Source: Myxococcota bacterium (GTDB lineage: Bacteria; Myxococcota_A; UBA796; JAJRTE01). Taken from it: a stretch of DNA of 49,325 nt. The stretch lies in assembly GCA_024278455.1 (NCBI GenBank), contig JAJRTE010000304.1, positions 1-49,325 of the forward strand. The letters run 5' to 3'. Of this stretch, positions 26,017-34,625 are shown one piece after another; the first letter of the stretch is position 1; every line of letters begins with the position of its first letter. The position numbers and the translations under genes are program-made. The notes beneath the pieces were generated by a model, which did not search any database, was not told where the DNA came from, and worked only from the letters and a program-made list of their open reading frames with translations.

Positions 26017-28095
26017 ATGGATACACCACGACGGACCACGTTCTGGCTCATCGACCACCATTGGGTGTTCTACCTCCTGGCCGGTCTCGCGGTCTCGGTC
26101 TTCGCCGCCGGCGTGCTCAAGCACGTTCGGGCGTGGGCGCAAGGCGCAGCCGGAAAACCTGTCCGGGTGACGTGGGCGACTGTCCGGACCGTTCTGGTGG
26201 ACACGTTGCTCGGCAGGAGGATCTTCGCCGGGGACGTCGTCGCCGGGACCATGCACGCCGCCATCCTGTGGGGCTTTCTCGGCCTGTTTCTCGGGACCGT
26301 GCTCAACGCCTTCGACGACTACGTCTACCACGTCCTCCGGGGCACGGTCTACCTCGTCTATTCTGTCGGCCTCGAGGCGGCCGGTCTGTCGCTGCTCGGC
26401 GGCCTCTCCGTGGCGCTGATACGGCGGTACGTTCAACGCCTGGACAGGCTCGAGCGCCGGTGGGAGGCCGTGACGGTGCCGGCATGGCTGCTCCTCGTCG
26501 CGCTCTCCGGCTTTGCGGTGGAAGGGCTGCGGCTGGGCTACCAGGATCCGGCCTGGTCGAGCTGGTCCTTCGCCGGTCTTGGCCTGGGAAACCTGGTCAC
26601 CGCCGCGTTCGGCCTGTCCCGAGGTGACATCCTGCGTCTCTACCCCCTATTCTGGTGGGTGCATGCCATCCTCTCTCTCGCGCTGGTCGCAGCCCTCCCC
26701 TGGACCCGGCTGTTCCACGCACTCGCCGCCCCGGCGAGCATCGCGCTCAACGGGACGCCGGAGCCGGTGTTGGCTCTCGAGACCACCGGTGAGGACGAGG
26801 AGGCCGATGGGACACGTCCCCGGTTCACGTTCCAGCAGCTCGTGGCCTTCGACGCCTGCACACACTGCGGGCGCTGCGTGGCGGCATGCCCGGCGGTTCG
26901 GGCCGGAGAACCGCTCGATCCGCGAGCCTTCGTGACGGCCAACAAGAGCGCCGTTCCGGTCCGTCGCGGGATGTCGCCCCACCGGTTCGACGACAAGACG
27001 TGGCATTGCACGACTTGCCGGGCCTGCGCCGACGTGTGCCCGGTCCACGTGCCCGTCCCCGAAGCCTTCATCCGGCTACGGGCCACCCTGATCGACGAAG
27101 GAACCCGCGTCCCCCCCCGGCTCTCACAGGCCCTCGACCGGCTGTACCGCTACCAGAATCCGTGGGAAGCTTCGAAGCGCAGGCGGACGAGGTGGGCAAA
27201 GGGGCTCGAGGTGCCGCTCGTGAGTCGGACAGGCCGGGAGGTGGATTTCTGCTACTTCGTCGGGTGCACGACCTCCCTGGAACCTCGAGCCGCGAAAATG
27301 GCTCGAGCCTTCGTGCAGCTCCTGGCAGTGGCGGGACAACCCTTCGTGACACTGGGACGCAAAGAACCCTGCTGTGGGGATATCGCCAGGGTCGCCGGCG
27401 AGCAGGCGCTGTCCGAAGAGCAGATGACGGCATCCGTCGCACTGCTCGAAACCCACGGCATCGACAACCTGGTGACCACGTCACCCCATTGCTATCACAC
27501 CATCCGCCACGGGTTTCCCGCGGTTTCGAGAAGCCGCCCGGAGAATGGTGCGTCCAGCAGCGCTACAGGGGGACAGGACCGGGAGGAGGCGGGCTCGAAC
27601 GGGCCCACCGGCGGAAAAGAAACCGGCACACCTCCCGCCGCGAACGGGCCATCGCGAGTCCGACACTACACAGAAGTGTTGCAGGAACTCCTCGAGGCCG
27701 GCCGGATCGCCATCGACACCCCCCAACCCCGCACCGTGACATTCCACGACCCGTGCTATCTCGGACGCTACAACGGACTGTACGACGCGCCTCGCCGCGT
27801 CATCGATGCCATTCCCGGCATCCGCCGCGTGGAGATGGCCCACCACGGCCCCGACAGCTTGTGCTGCGGCGGGGGCGGCGCTCGCGTCTGGGTGGGAGAC
27901 CTGGAGGCGGAAGTCAAGCTGCCGGAATTGCGGGTGCAGGAGGCGCTGGCGTCCGGGGCGGACACCCTGTGCACCGCCTGCCCGCTGTGCCTCCTCATGC
28001 TGGAGGACGCCTGCAAGAGCGCCGGCGCGACCGACCGGCTGGTGGTGATGGATGTCGCGGAACTCCTCGCCAGGTGCCTCGATCTGCCCGAGTGA
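26017..28095 (+). CDS. etfD: ETF:menaquinone oxidoreductase-like membrane Fe-S protein (EtfD type)
   Basis: 692 aa from ATG 26017 (GGGGAG about 9 nt upstream). Residues ~1-250 form a NarI-like domain with at least five hydrophobic helices (FYLLAGLAVSVFAAGVL, ILWGFLGLFLGTVL and others). Two [4Fe-4S] ferredoxin motifs follow near 285-345: CTHCGRCVAACP and CTTCRACADVCPVHVP. Two CCG domains of the heterodisulfide reductase type follow: CYFVGC...CCGD and CYLGRYNG...CCGGGG. About 40 Gly/Ser/Pro/Glu residues are inserted between them (ENGASSSATGGQ onward). This architecture is that of EtfD/EMO, which takes electrons from EtfAB to menaquinone. The divergent etfBA and dehydrogenase genes are the obvious partners. 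Confidence 0.9.
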   Translation: MDTPRRTTFWLIDHHWVFYLLAGLAVSVFAAGVLKHVRAWAQGAAGKPVRVTWATVRTVLVDTLLGRRIFAGDVVAGTMHAAILWGFLGLFLGTVLNAFDDYVYHVLRGTVYLVYSVGLEAAGLSLLGGLSVALIRRYVQRLDRLERRWEAVTVPAWLLLVALSGFAVEGLRLGYQDPAWSSWSFAGLGLGNLVTAAFGLSRGDILRLYPLFWWVHAILSLALVAALPWTRLFHALAAPASIALNGTPEPVLALETTGEDEEADGTRPRFTFQQLVAFDACTHCGRCVAACPAVRAGEPLDPRAFVTANKSAVPVRRGMSPHRFDDKTWHCTTCRACADVCPVHVPVPEAFIRLRATLIDEGTRVPPRLSQALDRLYRYQNPWEASKRRRTRWAKGLEVPLVSRTGREVDFCYFVGCTTSLEPRAAKMARAFVQLLAVAGQPFVTLGRKEPCCGDIARVAGEQALSEEQMTASVALLETHGIDNLVTTSPHCYHTIRHGFPAVSRSRPENGASSSATGGQDREEAGSNGPTGGKETGTPPAANGPSRVRHYTEVLQELLEAGRIAIDTPQPRTVTFHDPCYLGRYNGLYDAPRRVIDAIPGIRRVEMAHHGPDSLCCGGGGARVWVGDLEAEVKLPELRVQEALASGADTLCTACPLCLLMLEDACKSAGATDRLVVMDVAELLARCLDLPE

Positions 28096-28137
28096 CAACC
28101 CCGTTCGAAGGCGCGGACGCGCAGCCGTGGCCGGGGG

Positions 28138-29451
28138 CTACAGGTCCTCGTACTTCTCGACGCAGCGAATATCGAGGGTCTCGAGTTCGGCGAGAATCGG
28201 CTCGTAGATGTCGGCCGCCACGGGAATGCACACACCCGGCCGCGTGATCTTGCCCTGGAGGATCATGTGGGTGCCGATGGCGGCAGGCAGGCTCACGGTC
28301 CGCGCCATGGACGTGTCGCCGTGAGGGATCCCGTAGTCGATCAAGGTCGAGGTGATGTGCTTGTTGCCACCAGGCAGCTCGGCGATGAAGTCGTGGGTGA
28401 GCACGATCATGTCCCGCTCGCCGTCCTTGTAGGGCATCTTCGCCATCATGACCTCGGCGAGCACCTCGAGCATGCTGCCCTTCTCCACCTTGGTCGGCGT
28501 GTCCGAGAAGAGGCCGAGCCAGTCGAGCCGGTCCAGGACGGGATCGTCCGGCTTCATGCCGAGTTTCGCGGCAGCGGCGTCGCGGACGCCGGAAGCGTCG
28601 CCACCCACGTAGTCGGTCATGATCCCGGCCAGCGTCTTCCCGGTGAAGTCTTTCTCGGTCTTGTCCAGGATACCGAGGTCGGCCATGGCCTTCACGGTGT
28701 CACACCAGCCCAGGTTCCGGTACGTCCCGCGAAAACAGGTCTGGGTCTCCTGCATGCCATAGGTGTCGATGTACGGCACCGAGTCCCGGTTGGGATAGCC
28801 CTCGAGTCGGCCGAGCCCTTCGACGTGCAGGATCTTGTAGTGGCTGAAAAGATCCTTGCCCGGGATCTCCACGATCCGGCCGTCTTCCTTGTACCGTGCG
28901 TTGTTGGTCCCGGCCATCAACACCCCGATGGGACTCCACGAAAACTTGTACCCGAACGGGTTGTCGTTGGCCTCGGGCGCCGGAAGCCCTCCACAGTAGG
29001 ATCGGAACGACATGATCTTGCCACCCTGCCCGTGCACCCAGTCGATGATCTTCTTGGCGGACATGTGGTCGATGCCAGGGTCGACGCCCAACTCGTTCAA
29101 AACCACGATGCCGGCCGCCTTGGCATCGGCGTCCAGCGCGGCCATTTCCGCACTCACGTAGGACGTGGACACGAAATGCACCTTGTGCGCGATACACAGC
29201 TTCGCCACCTTCACGTGGTGGGTGTACGGAAGCAGGCTGATGACCACATCGGCGTCCTTGACGAGCTGCTCCAACGCCTCGCTGTCCTGGACGTTGAGCT
29301 GGATGGCCCTGGCGTTGGGGTGGTCGCCCACGAGCGCCTGGGCCTTGCTGAGCGTTCTGCTGGCGTTGATCAAGTAGTAGCCCTTGTCCAACAAGTAGTT
29401 CACCAGCGGGCGCGTGACTAGTCCGGCGCCGAGCAACAGGATTTTCTGCAT
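28138..29451 (-). CDS. Saccharopine dehydrogenase (LYS9/SDH type)
   Basis: 437 aa from ATG 29451, with GGAGG 8 nt upstream. It begins MQKILLLGAGLVTRPLVNYL, a Rossmann dinucleotide-binding loop. LLPYTHHVKVAKLCI, STSYVSAEM, LNELGVDPGIDHMSAKKII and FRSYCGGLPAPEANDNPFGY are signatures of the saccharopine dehydrogenase (glutamate-forming) family. The reaction is saccharopine + NAD(P)+ to glutamate + alpha-aminoadipate semialdehyde. It is downstream of the LKR gene on the same strand, with an 87-nt gap, so the pair reproduces as two genes the bifunctional LKR-SDH of animals and plants. It is convergent with EtfD (42-nt gap). Confidence 0.92.
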   Translation of the reverse strand: MQKILLLGAGLVTRPLVNYLLDKGYYLINASRTLSKAQALVGDHPNARAIQLNVQDSEALEQLVKDADVVISLLPYTHHVKVAKLCIAHKVHFVSTSYVSAEMAALDADAKAAGIVVLNELGVDPGIDHMSAKKIIDWVHGQGGKIMSFRSYCGGLPAPEANDNPFGYKFSWSPIGVLMAGTNNARYKEDGRIVEIPGKDLFSHYKILHVEGLGRLEGYPNRDSVPYIDTYGMQETQTCFRGTYRNLGWCDTVKAMADLGILDKTEKDFTGKTLAGIMTDYVGGDASGVRDAAAAKLGMKPDDPVLDRLDWLGLFSDTPTKVEKGSMLEVLAEVMMAKMPYKDGERDMIVLTHDFIAELPGGNKHITSTLIDYGIPHGDTSMARTVSLPAAIGTHMILQGKITRPGVCIPVAADIYEPILAELETLDIRCVEKYEDL

Positions 29452-29538
29452 GATGTTTTCCTCCGAGAGAAAGGGATACCGGTCCGCCATGGCGGATGGA
29501 ATCCGGTTTGCCTGGGTTCGATGGCCTCCTGGAATCGC

Positions 29539-30846
29539 CTACAGGTACCGGGCGATGTAGGTATAGTCCGGGGTGAAACGTCCCTGGTGGACCAGCACGG
29601 CACGCTTGATTTCCGGGGGAAGATCGAGCTGTTCGAACGGAACGGAGAAGTCGGCTCGGGCCAGCGCGGGGACGTAGGGGGACAGGGACTTTCCGAAATG
29701 CTCCGAGGCATCCACGGGGAGTTCGCACGGGAGCGTGTCCACGGCCAGGATGACGGGGCCGCGTCCCGAGAAGCCCTCGAGAGCGCGGTCGGCTTCCGGC
29801 TCGTAGACGAACACCGGATTTCCGGGGTCGGTTGCCATGACGGTAGCCTCCACGGCGCCTTCGATGTCGCAACTGATGTCGCCTATCACGATGAGCCGGA
29901 GGGAGTCGTCGGCCACGGCTCGTCTGAGGTAGTCCTTGGTGACGAGGCGCGGATACCGGTCATCCCAGTAGATGCAGTTCACGAGCGCCGACAGGTGGGG
30001 CAGATAGGTTTCGAACACGCTGCGGTACCGTTCCGGGTGGTCGTAGTACTCCTGGAGGTCGAAGGCGGCCCCCGGGGAGACGGGTTCCACCATGTGCCGC
30101 TCCTCGAATACCACCTTGTAGACCGCGTGCCTGTCGATGTGCCGGCCCGTGGCGAGTTCCTCGAGTTCCTCCGGCTCCACGGAGATGGGCTCGAGGCGGT
30201 CGAGCACTTCTTGGGCGCCTTGCGAGACGTTGCCGTAGCCGGCGATGCCGATGACGAAGGGCACGAGGTCTTCGGGGAGCCCTTCTTCCTTGATGGTTCG
30301 TCCGACCTCGGCGACGACCCGCTTGGCGGAGAACACCGTGGGGTGCCTCCACGCGGGCCGAACCAAGCTGAACGGTGTCAAGAAGCCTGCGCCCTCGGTA
30401 CGCCGGCCGAGTGCCCACAACGTATCGATCATGCCGGCCAACCCGGCATGCCGGCCGAAGAATATCAGGCGTCTCCCGGCGTCATCGGTCACCTTTTCGT
30501 AGTCGATGATGGTGCACCCCAGTTCCATGGCGCGGCGAAGCATGGGCATGTTGTATGGCTGGCCCTTGATCACGTGCGAGAAGAACACGTAGGTCTTGCC
30601 GGATTCGAACAGGTTCGGGGGAATCTCCTTGACGCCCAGGATCACCGGGCACTCGGTCAGATCCTCGCCGACCCTGGCCCCTGCGGCCCGGAAGGCTTCC
30701 AGGGGAAACGCACGTATGGGCGACTTCTGCACAACGATATCGAGGTCGAAGTCCTGTACGAGTTTCCGCACATCGTCCGGAGTCAGGGGAACTCGAGCCT
30801 CGTACCGGTGCTTGTCCTCCCGCCGTATGCCTATCGTGTTGGTCAT
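29539..30846 (-). CDS. Lysine-ketoglutarate reductase (saccharopine-forming, LKR)
   Basis: 435 aa from ATG 30846. The N-terminal half has the AlaDH/PNT-type fold (IGIRREDKHRYEARVPLTP, VVQKSPIRAF, ILGVKEIP, YVFFSHVIKGQPYNMPMLRR, LIFFGRHAGLAGMIDTLWAL). It continues with IGIAGYGNVSQGAQEVLDRL, a nucleotide-binding loop, and IVIGDISCDIEGAVEAT. These are the LKR-domain signatures of alpha-aminoadipic semialdehyde synthase. The reaction condenses lysine with 2-oxoglutarate to saccharopine. It is first in a two-gene lysine catabolism unit behind its own promoter. The aldehyde product of the next step may matter for the adjacent BMC gene. Confidence 0.92.
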   Translation of the reverse strand: MTNTIGIRREDKHRYEARVPLTPDDVRKLVQDFDLDIVVQKSPIRAFPLEAFRAAGARVGEDLTECPVILGVKEIPPNLFESGKTYVFFSHVIKGQPYNMPMLRRAMELGCTIIDYEKVTDDAGRRLIFFGRHAGLAGMIDTLWALGRRTEGAGFLTPFSLVRPAWRHPTVFSAKRVVAEVGRTIKEEGLPEDLVPFVIGIAGYGNVSQGAQEVLDRLEPISVEPEELEELATGRHIDRHAVYKVVFEERHMVEPVSPGAAFDLQEYYDHPERYRSVFETYLPHLSALVNCIYWDDRYPRLVTKDYLRRAVADDSLRLIVIGDISCDIEGAVEATVMATDPGNPVFVYEPEADRALEGFSGRGPVILAVDTLPCELPVDASEHFGKSLSPYVPALARADFSVPFEQLDLPPEIKRAVLVHQGRFTPDYTYIARYL

Positions 30847-30880
30847 GGAATAGCCTCACCATCAACGGATTGAACGGCGT

Positions 30881-30909
30881 ATTATGCTGACCGGTCCCGG
30901 GATTGGCAA
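30881..30909 (-). promoter_or_regulatory. Promoter for the LKR-SDH unit
   Basis: On the minus strand: -35 TTGCCA (30909-30904), exactly 17 nt, -10 CATAAT (30886-30881). The predicted start lies close to ATG 30846, giving a leader of about 25-30 nt. It faces away from the BMC-gene promoter, 40 bp apart. Confidence 0.6.
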
Positions 30910-30948
30910 GGGAAAACAGCGTCCGGGCGTTCGCACCGACAGATACCG

Positions 30949-30978
30949 TTGGTCATCTCGGCGCGGTTGGAGTATACT
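30949..30978 (+). promoter_or_regulatory. Promoter for the BMC-domain gene
   Basis: -35 TTGGTC (30949-30954), 18-nt spacer, -10 TATACT (30973-30978). The leader to ATG 31131 would be about 145 nt, long enough for control elements, though I see no clear structure in it. It is back to back with the LKR promoter, so one regulator could serve both genes. Confidence 0.5.
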
Positions 30979-31130
30979 GCCCATCCAAACGCGAACGGAC
31001 GTGCCCCGGCGGCTCACCGGAGCGTCGATCGCCAGGGCCGAACGGTGTGGTAACATGCGGCAGTGTCCTGCCGGGCCGGCGCTGATGACCGATTCGACAT
31101 GTTCGGCCGGCCAAGAAGAAAGGCGGCGTG

Positions 31131-31790
31131 ATGGGAAAGTACGAACTCAGGACCTACATCTTCATCGACAGCTTGCAACCTCAACTGGCCCAGTACATCG
31201 CCAAAGACAACCGGGTCTATGATCCTCGAGAATTCGACGCGGCGATGTTCATCGAGATTGCCCCGGCCATGGAGATCCACTCCATGATCGACCTGGCTCT
31301 GAAGGCGACTCGAGTCCACCTGGGGTCCGTGGTCACCGAGCGGCACTTCGGGATGATGCAGATACACCACCCGGACCAGGGGGAGGTCATCGAAGCCGGC
31401 AAGGCCGTGCTCGCTGCCACCGGGCTCAGGGAAACCGACCGGGCCAAGGTCCAGATCCTGACCGACAAGATCATTCGCGGCGTCGAGCAGGACCATGCCA
31501 TCTCCTTCACCGGAATGGCTCGAGGCAACATGGTCGTCGCGGGCGAATCGGTCCTCATCATGGAGTCGTCGCCGGCCGCCTACCTGGCCATCGCCACCAA
31601 CGAGGCGCTCAAGGCCGCGCACGTCAAGCTCATCACGAACAAGCCGTGGGGCGCGACAGGACGCCTCATCATGAGCGGGCCGGAATCGGAAATCGACTCC
31701 GCCGCCGAGGCGGCCAGGACGGTTCTCGAGAAACTCAACACCGACCTGGGAGACACCGCCGCACGCGACGACAGCCGGTACGCTCGCTGA
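31131..31790 (+). CDS. Tandem BMC-domain (trimeric) microcompartment shell protein
   Basis: 219 aa from ATG 31131, preceded in frame by a GTG. Two copies of the BMC fold are visible. Residues ~37-100: AMFIEIAPAMEIHSMIDLAL, KATRVHLGS, GEVIEAGKAVL. Residues ~137-205: SVLIMESSPAAYLAIATNEA, LKAAHVKLITNKPWGATGR, SEIDSAAEAARTVLEKL. Length and order match BMC-T proteins such as EutL and PduB, which form pseudohexameric trimers with a central, sometimes gated, pore. No other shell gene, encapsulated aldehyde dehydrogenase or activating enzyme is in this window. It is divergent from the saccharopine-pathway genes. Lone BMC-T genes may supply a shell encoded elsewhere or act outside compartments; either is inference. 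Confidence 0.8.
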   Translation: MGKYELRTYIFIDSLQPQLAQYIAKDNRVYDPREFDAAMFIEIAPAMEIHSMIDLALKATRVHLGSVVTERHFGMMQIHHPDQGEVIEAGKAVLAATGLRETDRAKVQILTDKIIRGVEQDHAISFTGMARGNMVVAGESVLIMESSPAAYLAIATNEALKAAHVKLITNKPWGATGRLIMSGPESEIDSAAEAARTVLEKLNTDLGDTAARDDSRYAR

Positions 31791-31881
31791 GCCCACGCCG
31801 TCCAGACGCGACCCGGCAGCGGCGCGCCCTGCCAGCCCGGCTTCGTCATCCCCCCCCCGGCAACCGCCCCCAGGCGGCCCC

Positions 31882-33822
31882 CTACCCTGGGCCTCCAGGA
31901 TGATACAGGTCGATCCGCCCCGCGCGATAGGCCGCGAAATCGGTGTTCTCGATCTCGAGCCGGAACACGAGGTCGCCGTTCGGAGCGAACTCGAGCACGA
32001 CGGGGTTGTACGGGTTGTCGACCTGGTCGTGCTGGTCGAACCCGCTCGAGACCATCAGGCGGTTCCCGGTGTCGGCGAAGTACCGCACGCCGCAATGGTG
32101 GCTGCCGTAGAGGTCCGGCACGTCCACCCCATAGCTCCAGGCCTCGCGGACCGTCATGGCGTCCTCGTCGATGACGTACTCGATGATCAGGCTGTAGGGC
32201 GTGAGGGACCTGTCGTTCGACAGGTCGCCCTGGGCGGTCCAGGAGACGCCGTTGTCGACCGTTCCCTCTCCATCGAAAATGAAAGAAGCCTGGTTGTCGA
32301 AAACGAGCAGGGACAGCAGGCCGTCGTCCCGGGGCACGATGGCCAGCCCGTGCTGGCCGACGGGCCAGTGGAAATCATCCCTGTCCGGCGCGGGCGGCGC
32401 GAGGTTGTTCTGGACTTCCTCCGGATAGGGCGAGCCGCTCGAATCCACGGCGGTCAACAGGTAGTCGTTGGGATCGATATCCCCACGTCCGTTCCAGCCG
32501 GCCATGCCCCAGTCGAGGTGGGGAGCCAGGATCCAGACCAGGCGCTTTCCGGCGTTGGCGCCCGCTCCCTGGATACCGCCTCGAGTCACCTTTACGATCC
32601 CCTGGTAGCGCCCGGACATGATAAGTGTATCCGTAGTCCCGTCGTACCACACCGTGTTCATGTGAAGCCAATCGGTGTCGTTGGCGATGACCGTCTGCCG
32701 GTTCACGTCCAGGAACTCTCGGAAATCCCACGCATTCACGACCTGCCCGGTATCCCGGTCCAGTTCCACCACGTAGTCGGACAGGCTCGCCACCGTTTCC
32801 CCGTCCACCGTGACGACCTGGTTCGTGGCGTTGTTCACACAGGCCACGATGTTGCCGCCGGGAAGCTCGATGGAATCGTGGTGCCAGCTCATCGTGGAGG
32901 GCAACGTCCAGGCCCGGACGGTCTTGCCGAGCCAGTTCTTCTCCTTGACCTTCCACAGGATATTGCCGTTCTGCATCACCTGGAGCACCGACTTCCCGTA
33001 CCACCGCAAGTTGCCCTCCGAGTCGTACACGCGATCGTCGAGGTAGGTCCAGCCGGGCGTCATGCGGTCTGCATCGAGGACTTCCAGGGTGACGATCTCG
33101 CCATCCAGGTCCTGAATCGGCTCCGTCTCGATGTCCACTTCACCCTCGAACCGCTCGCCCGCGGTCTCGACCGCGAACGAGACACGGTTGAGCGCGCCGG
33201 CGTAGAGGCCGAGCACTGGAATGCCGACCTCCCCCGGGTCGAGCAGGTCACTCATGTCGAAATTGGTACGAAAGGCGTCGCTTTGCACATCGAGCGTCGC
33301 GGTCAGGTCCTCCGCGCCGTCCGGAATGGCGTGCACGGTCACCGTGATGGTGCGCACGTCGGCCGGCTCGAGACCCGGGCGGGCCACCTTGACCACCGCC
33401 GCGAGAGGCGCGGATTCATAAGGGTTGACGAGCACGGACAGGCCGGTGAACACCGGGGTGGCGGCAACGGGCGTTGGACTCGATGCCGGCGTGGCGGAAG
33501 GGGCTGGTCCGGGCGACGGGGAAGGTGTCGCCCAGGACTTGCCGGGCGGGGTCGGAGAGGCCCCTGCTCCGGGTGTCTCCGTCTCAGGCGTCTCGCCAAG
33601 GCCGGGTGTCGCCGTGACACCCACCCACGGCGTCGCGTCCGGTCCGTCGCTCGCTCCCGGCGTGGGCCACTCCACCACCGTGGGTGCCGGCGTGGCCGTC
33701 ATCCCCGGGGTCGGCCCGGGCGCATCCTCCCCGCCGCAACCTCCAAGGCACACCCACACCATCGGCACGCCGCACAATGCCAGCAGCCGGCTCGAGCGCG
33801 ACGCCCTTGGATAGGGGACCAC
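31882..33822 (-). CDS. Arylsulfotransferase (AssT)-like lipoprotein
   Basis: 646 aa from GTG 33822, chosen over ATG 33846 because GAGGAG lies 5 nt upstream. The signal ends in lipobox LGGC (VWVCLGGCGG), then ~100 residues of Thr/Pro/Ala/Ser linker. A small beta domain (~115-240) precedes a six-bladed-propeller-like AssT domain containing SWHHDSIELPGGNIV, DWLHMNTVWYD, VGQHGLAIVP and GSHHCGVRYF. The conserved His residues correspond to the sulfuryl-transfer centre of arylsulfate sulfotransferases, though a sulfohistidine intermediate here is inferred. Bacterial AssT moves sulfate between phenols outside the cytoplasm. Homologues of unknown substrate are common. Confidence 0.8.
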   Translation of the reverse strand: MVPYPRASRSSRLLALCGVPMVWVCLGGCGGEDAPGPTPGMTATPAPTVVEWPTPGASDGPDATPWVGVTATPGLGETPETETPGAGASPTPPGKSWATPSPSPGPAPSATPASSPTPVAATPVFTGLSVLVNPYESAPLAAVVKVARPGLEPADVRTITVTVHAIPDGAEDLTATLDVQSDAFRTNFDMSDLLDPGEVGIPVLGLYAGALNRVSFAVETAGERFEGEVDIETEPIQDLDGEIVTLEVLDADRMTPGWTYLDDRVYDSEGNLRWYGKSVLQVMQNGNILWKVKEKNWLGKTVRAWTLPSTMSWHHDSIELPGGNIVACVNNATNQVVTVDGETVASLSDYVVELDRDTGQVVNAWDFREFLDVNRQTVIANDTDWLHMNTVWYDGTTDTLIMSGRYQGIVKVTRGGIQGAGANAGKRLVWILAPHLDWGMAGWNGRGDIDPNDYLLTAVDSSGSPYPEEVQNNLAPPAPDRDDFHWPVGQHGLAIVPRDDGLLSLLVFDNQASFIFDGEGTVDNGVSWTAQGDLSNDRSLTPYSLIIEYVIDEDAMTVREAWSYGVDVPDLYGSHHCGVRYFADTGNRLMVSSGFDQHDQVDNPYNPVVLEFAPNGDLVFRLEIENTDFAAYRAGRIDLYHPGGPG

Positions 33823-33916
33823 ACTATCTCCTCGTGCGCTTTCCATGGACCGGTATCATACGGTCTGGAGGAACGGAAATCAACGATGTCCCGACCGCGC
33901 GACGGTCCTGGACACC

Positions 33917-34555
33917 CTACCTTCCCTTTCCGGCCCGGCGCTTCCGCTTCCGCTTCTTCTTGCCGCGGCGGGACCTCTCCCGGCGCCTCGAACCGATCTC
34001 CTTGATCCGCTTGACCCTGCCGGACAGGCTCTTCGCGATACGCTCCCGGTAACGAAGCACGGCTGCCAGGGAAACATAGTACCCGGCCACCGCGATGGGG
34101 ATCCCGAGCACGATACCGCCGAGCACGAGAGGGGTGATGATGTCGGGCGTGCTCTTGAGCAACGTGCTGATCGAGGAGAAGTCCATGTCCGAGGTGGGGC
34201 TCGTGCCGGTGACGAACTTCACCAGTTCGGCACCGACCACGTAGGTCGCACTGTAGAGCACAGGCGCGGAGGCGGGGTTGCTTATCCAGACGCCCATTGC
34301 AGCCGATATCTTGTTCCAGCCGAGGAGCGCCGCCACCGGGACGGCGATCGCGGTCTGGATTCCCATGGTCGGTGACATGCCGACGAACAGTCCGAGCGCG
34401 AACCCCAGGGCGATCTCACGGGGAGTGCCCCGAAGCTTCAGCAGCCTCCTGTAGGCGCCTCTGAGACGGACGAACGGCCACTTGGAAGCGATCCGGCCGC
34501 CCTCCTCCACCCCCGGCTTTCCTTCCGGTTTCGCTGTGGTCTCAATCTGGTTCAT
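33917..34555 (-). CDS. DUF2062 membrane protein
   Basis: 212 aa from ATG 34555. GTPREIALGFALGLFVGMSP, then TMGIQTAIAVPVAALLGWNK and WISNPASAPVLYSATY, form the hallmark of DUF2062. Hydrophobic segments lie near residues 47-85, 92-115 and 145-175. The last 30 residues are extremely basic (GKKKRKRKRR), which should keep the C-terminus in the cytoplasm. The family is sometimes found beside or fused to glycosyltransferases, but its function is unknown. It lies 70 nt downstream of the PaaI-like gene on the same strand. Confidence 0.88.
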   Translation of the reverse strand: MNQIETTAKPEGKPGVEEGGRIASKWPFVRLRGAYRRLLKLRGTPREIALGFALGLFVGMSPTMGIQTAIAVPVAALLGWNKISAAMGVWISNPASAPVLYSATYVVGAELVKFVTGTSPTSDMDFSSISTLLKSTPDIITPLVLGGIVLGIPIAVAGYYVSLAAVLRYRERIAKSLSGRVKRIKEIGSRRRERSRRGKKKRKRKRRAGKGR

Positions 34556-34625
34556 GAACGCCCTGGCACGGAATCACGTCCTTGTCGTCGATATCGCCGA
34601 TATGCCACCGGGGCCGGTATCTCCG

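Noticed and set aside
31131..31790. A complete microcompartment operon
   Set aside because: Only one shell gene is present; flanking genes are an arylsulfotransferase-like lipoprotein and LKR-SDH, with no BMC-H or BMC-P.
31900..34005. 701-codon plus-strand open frame opposite the arylsulfotransferase-like gene
   Set aside because: It has no domain, is rich in His/Val/Arg/Gly, and is exactly antisense to a gene with lipobox and conserved motifs. GC-rich third positions keep such frames open.
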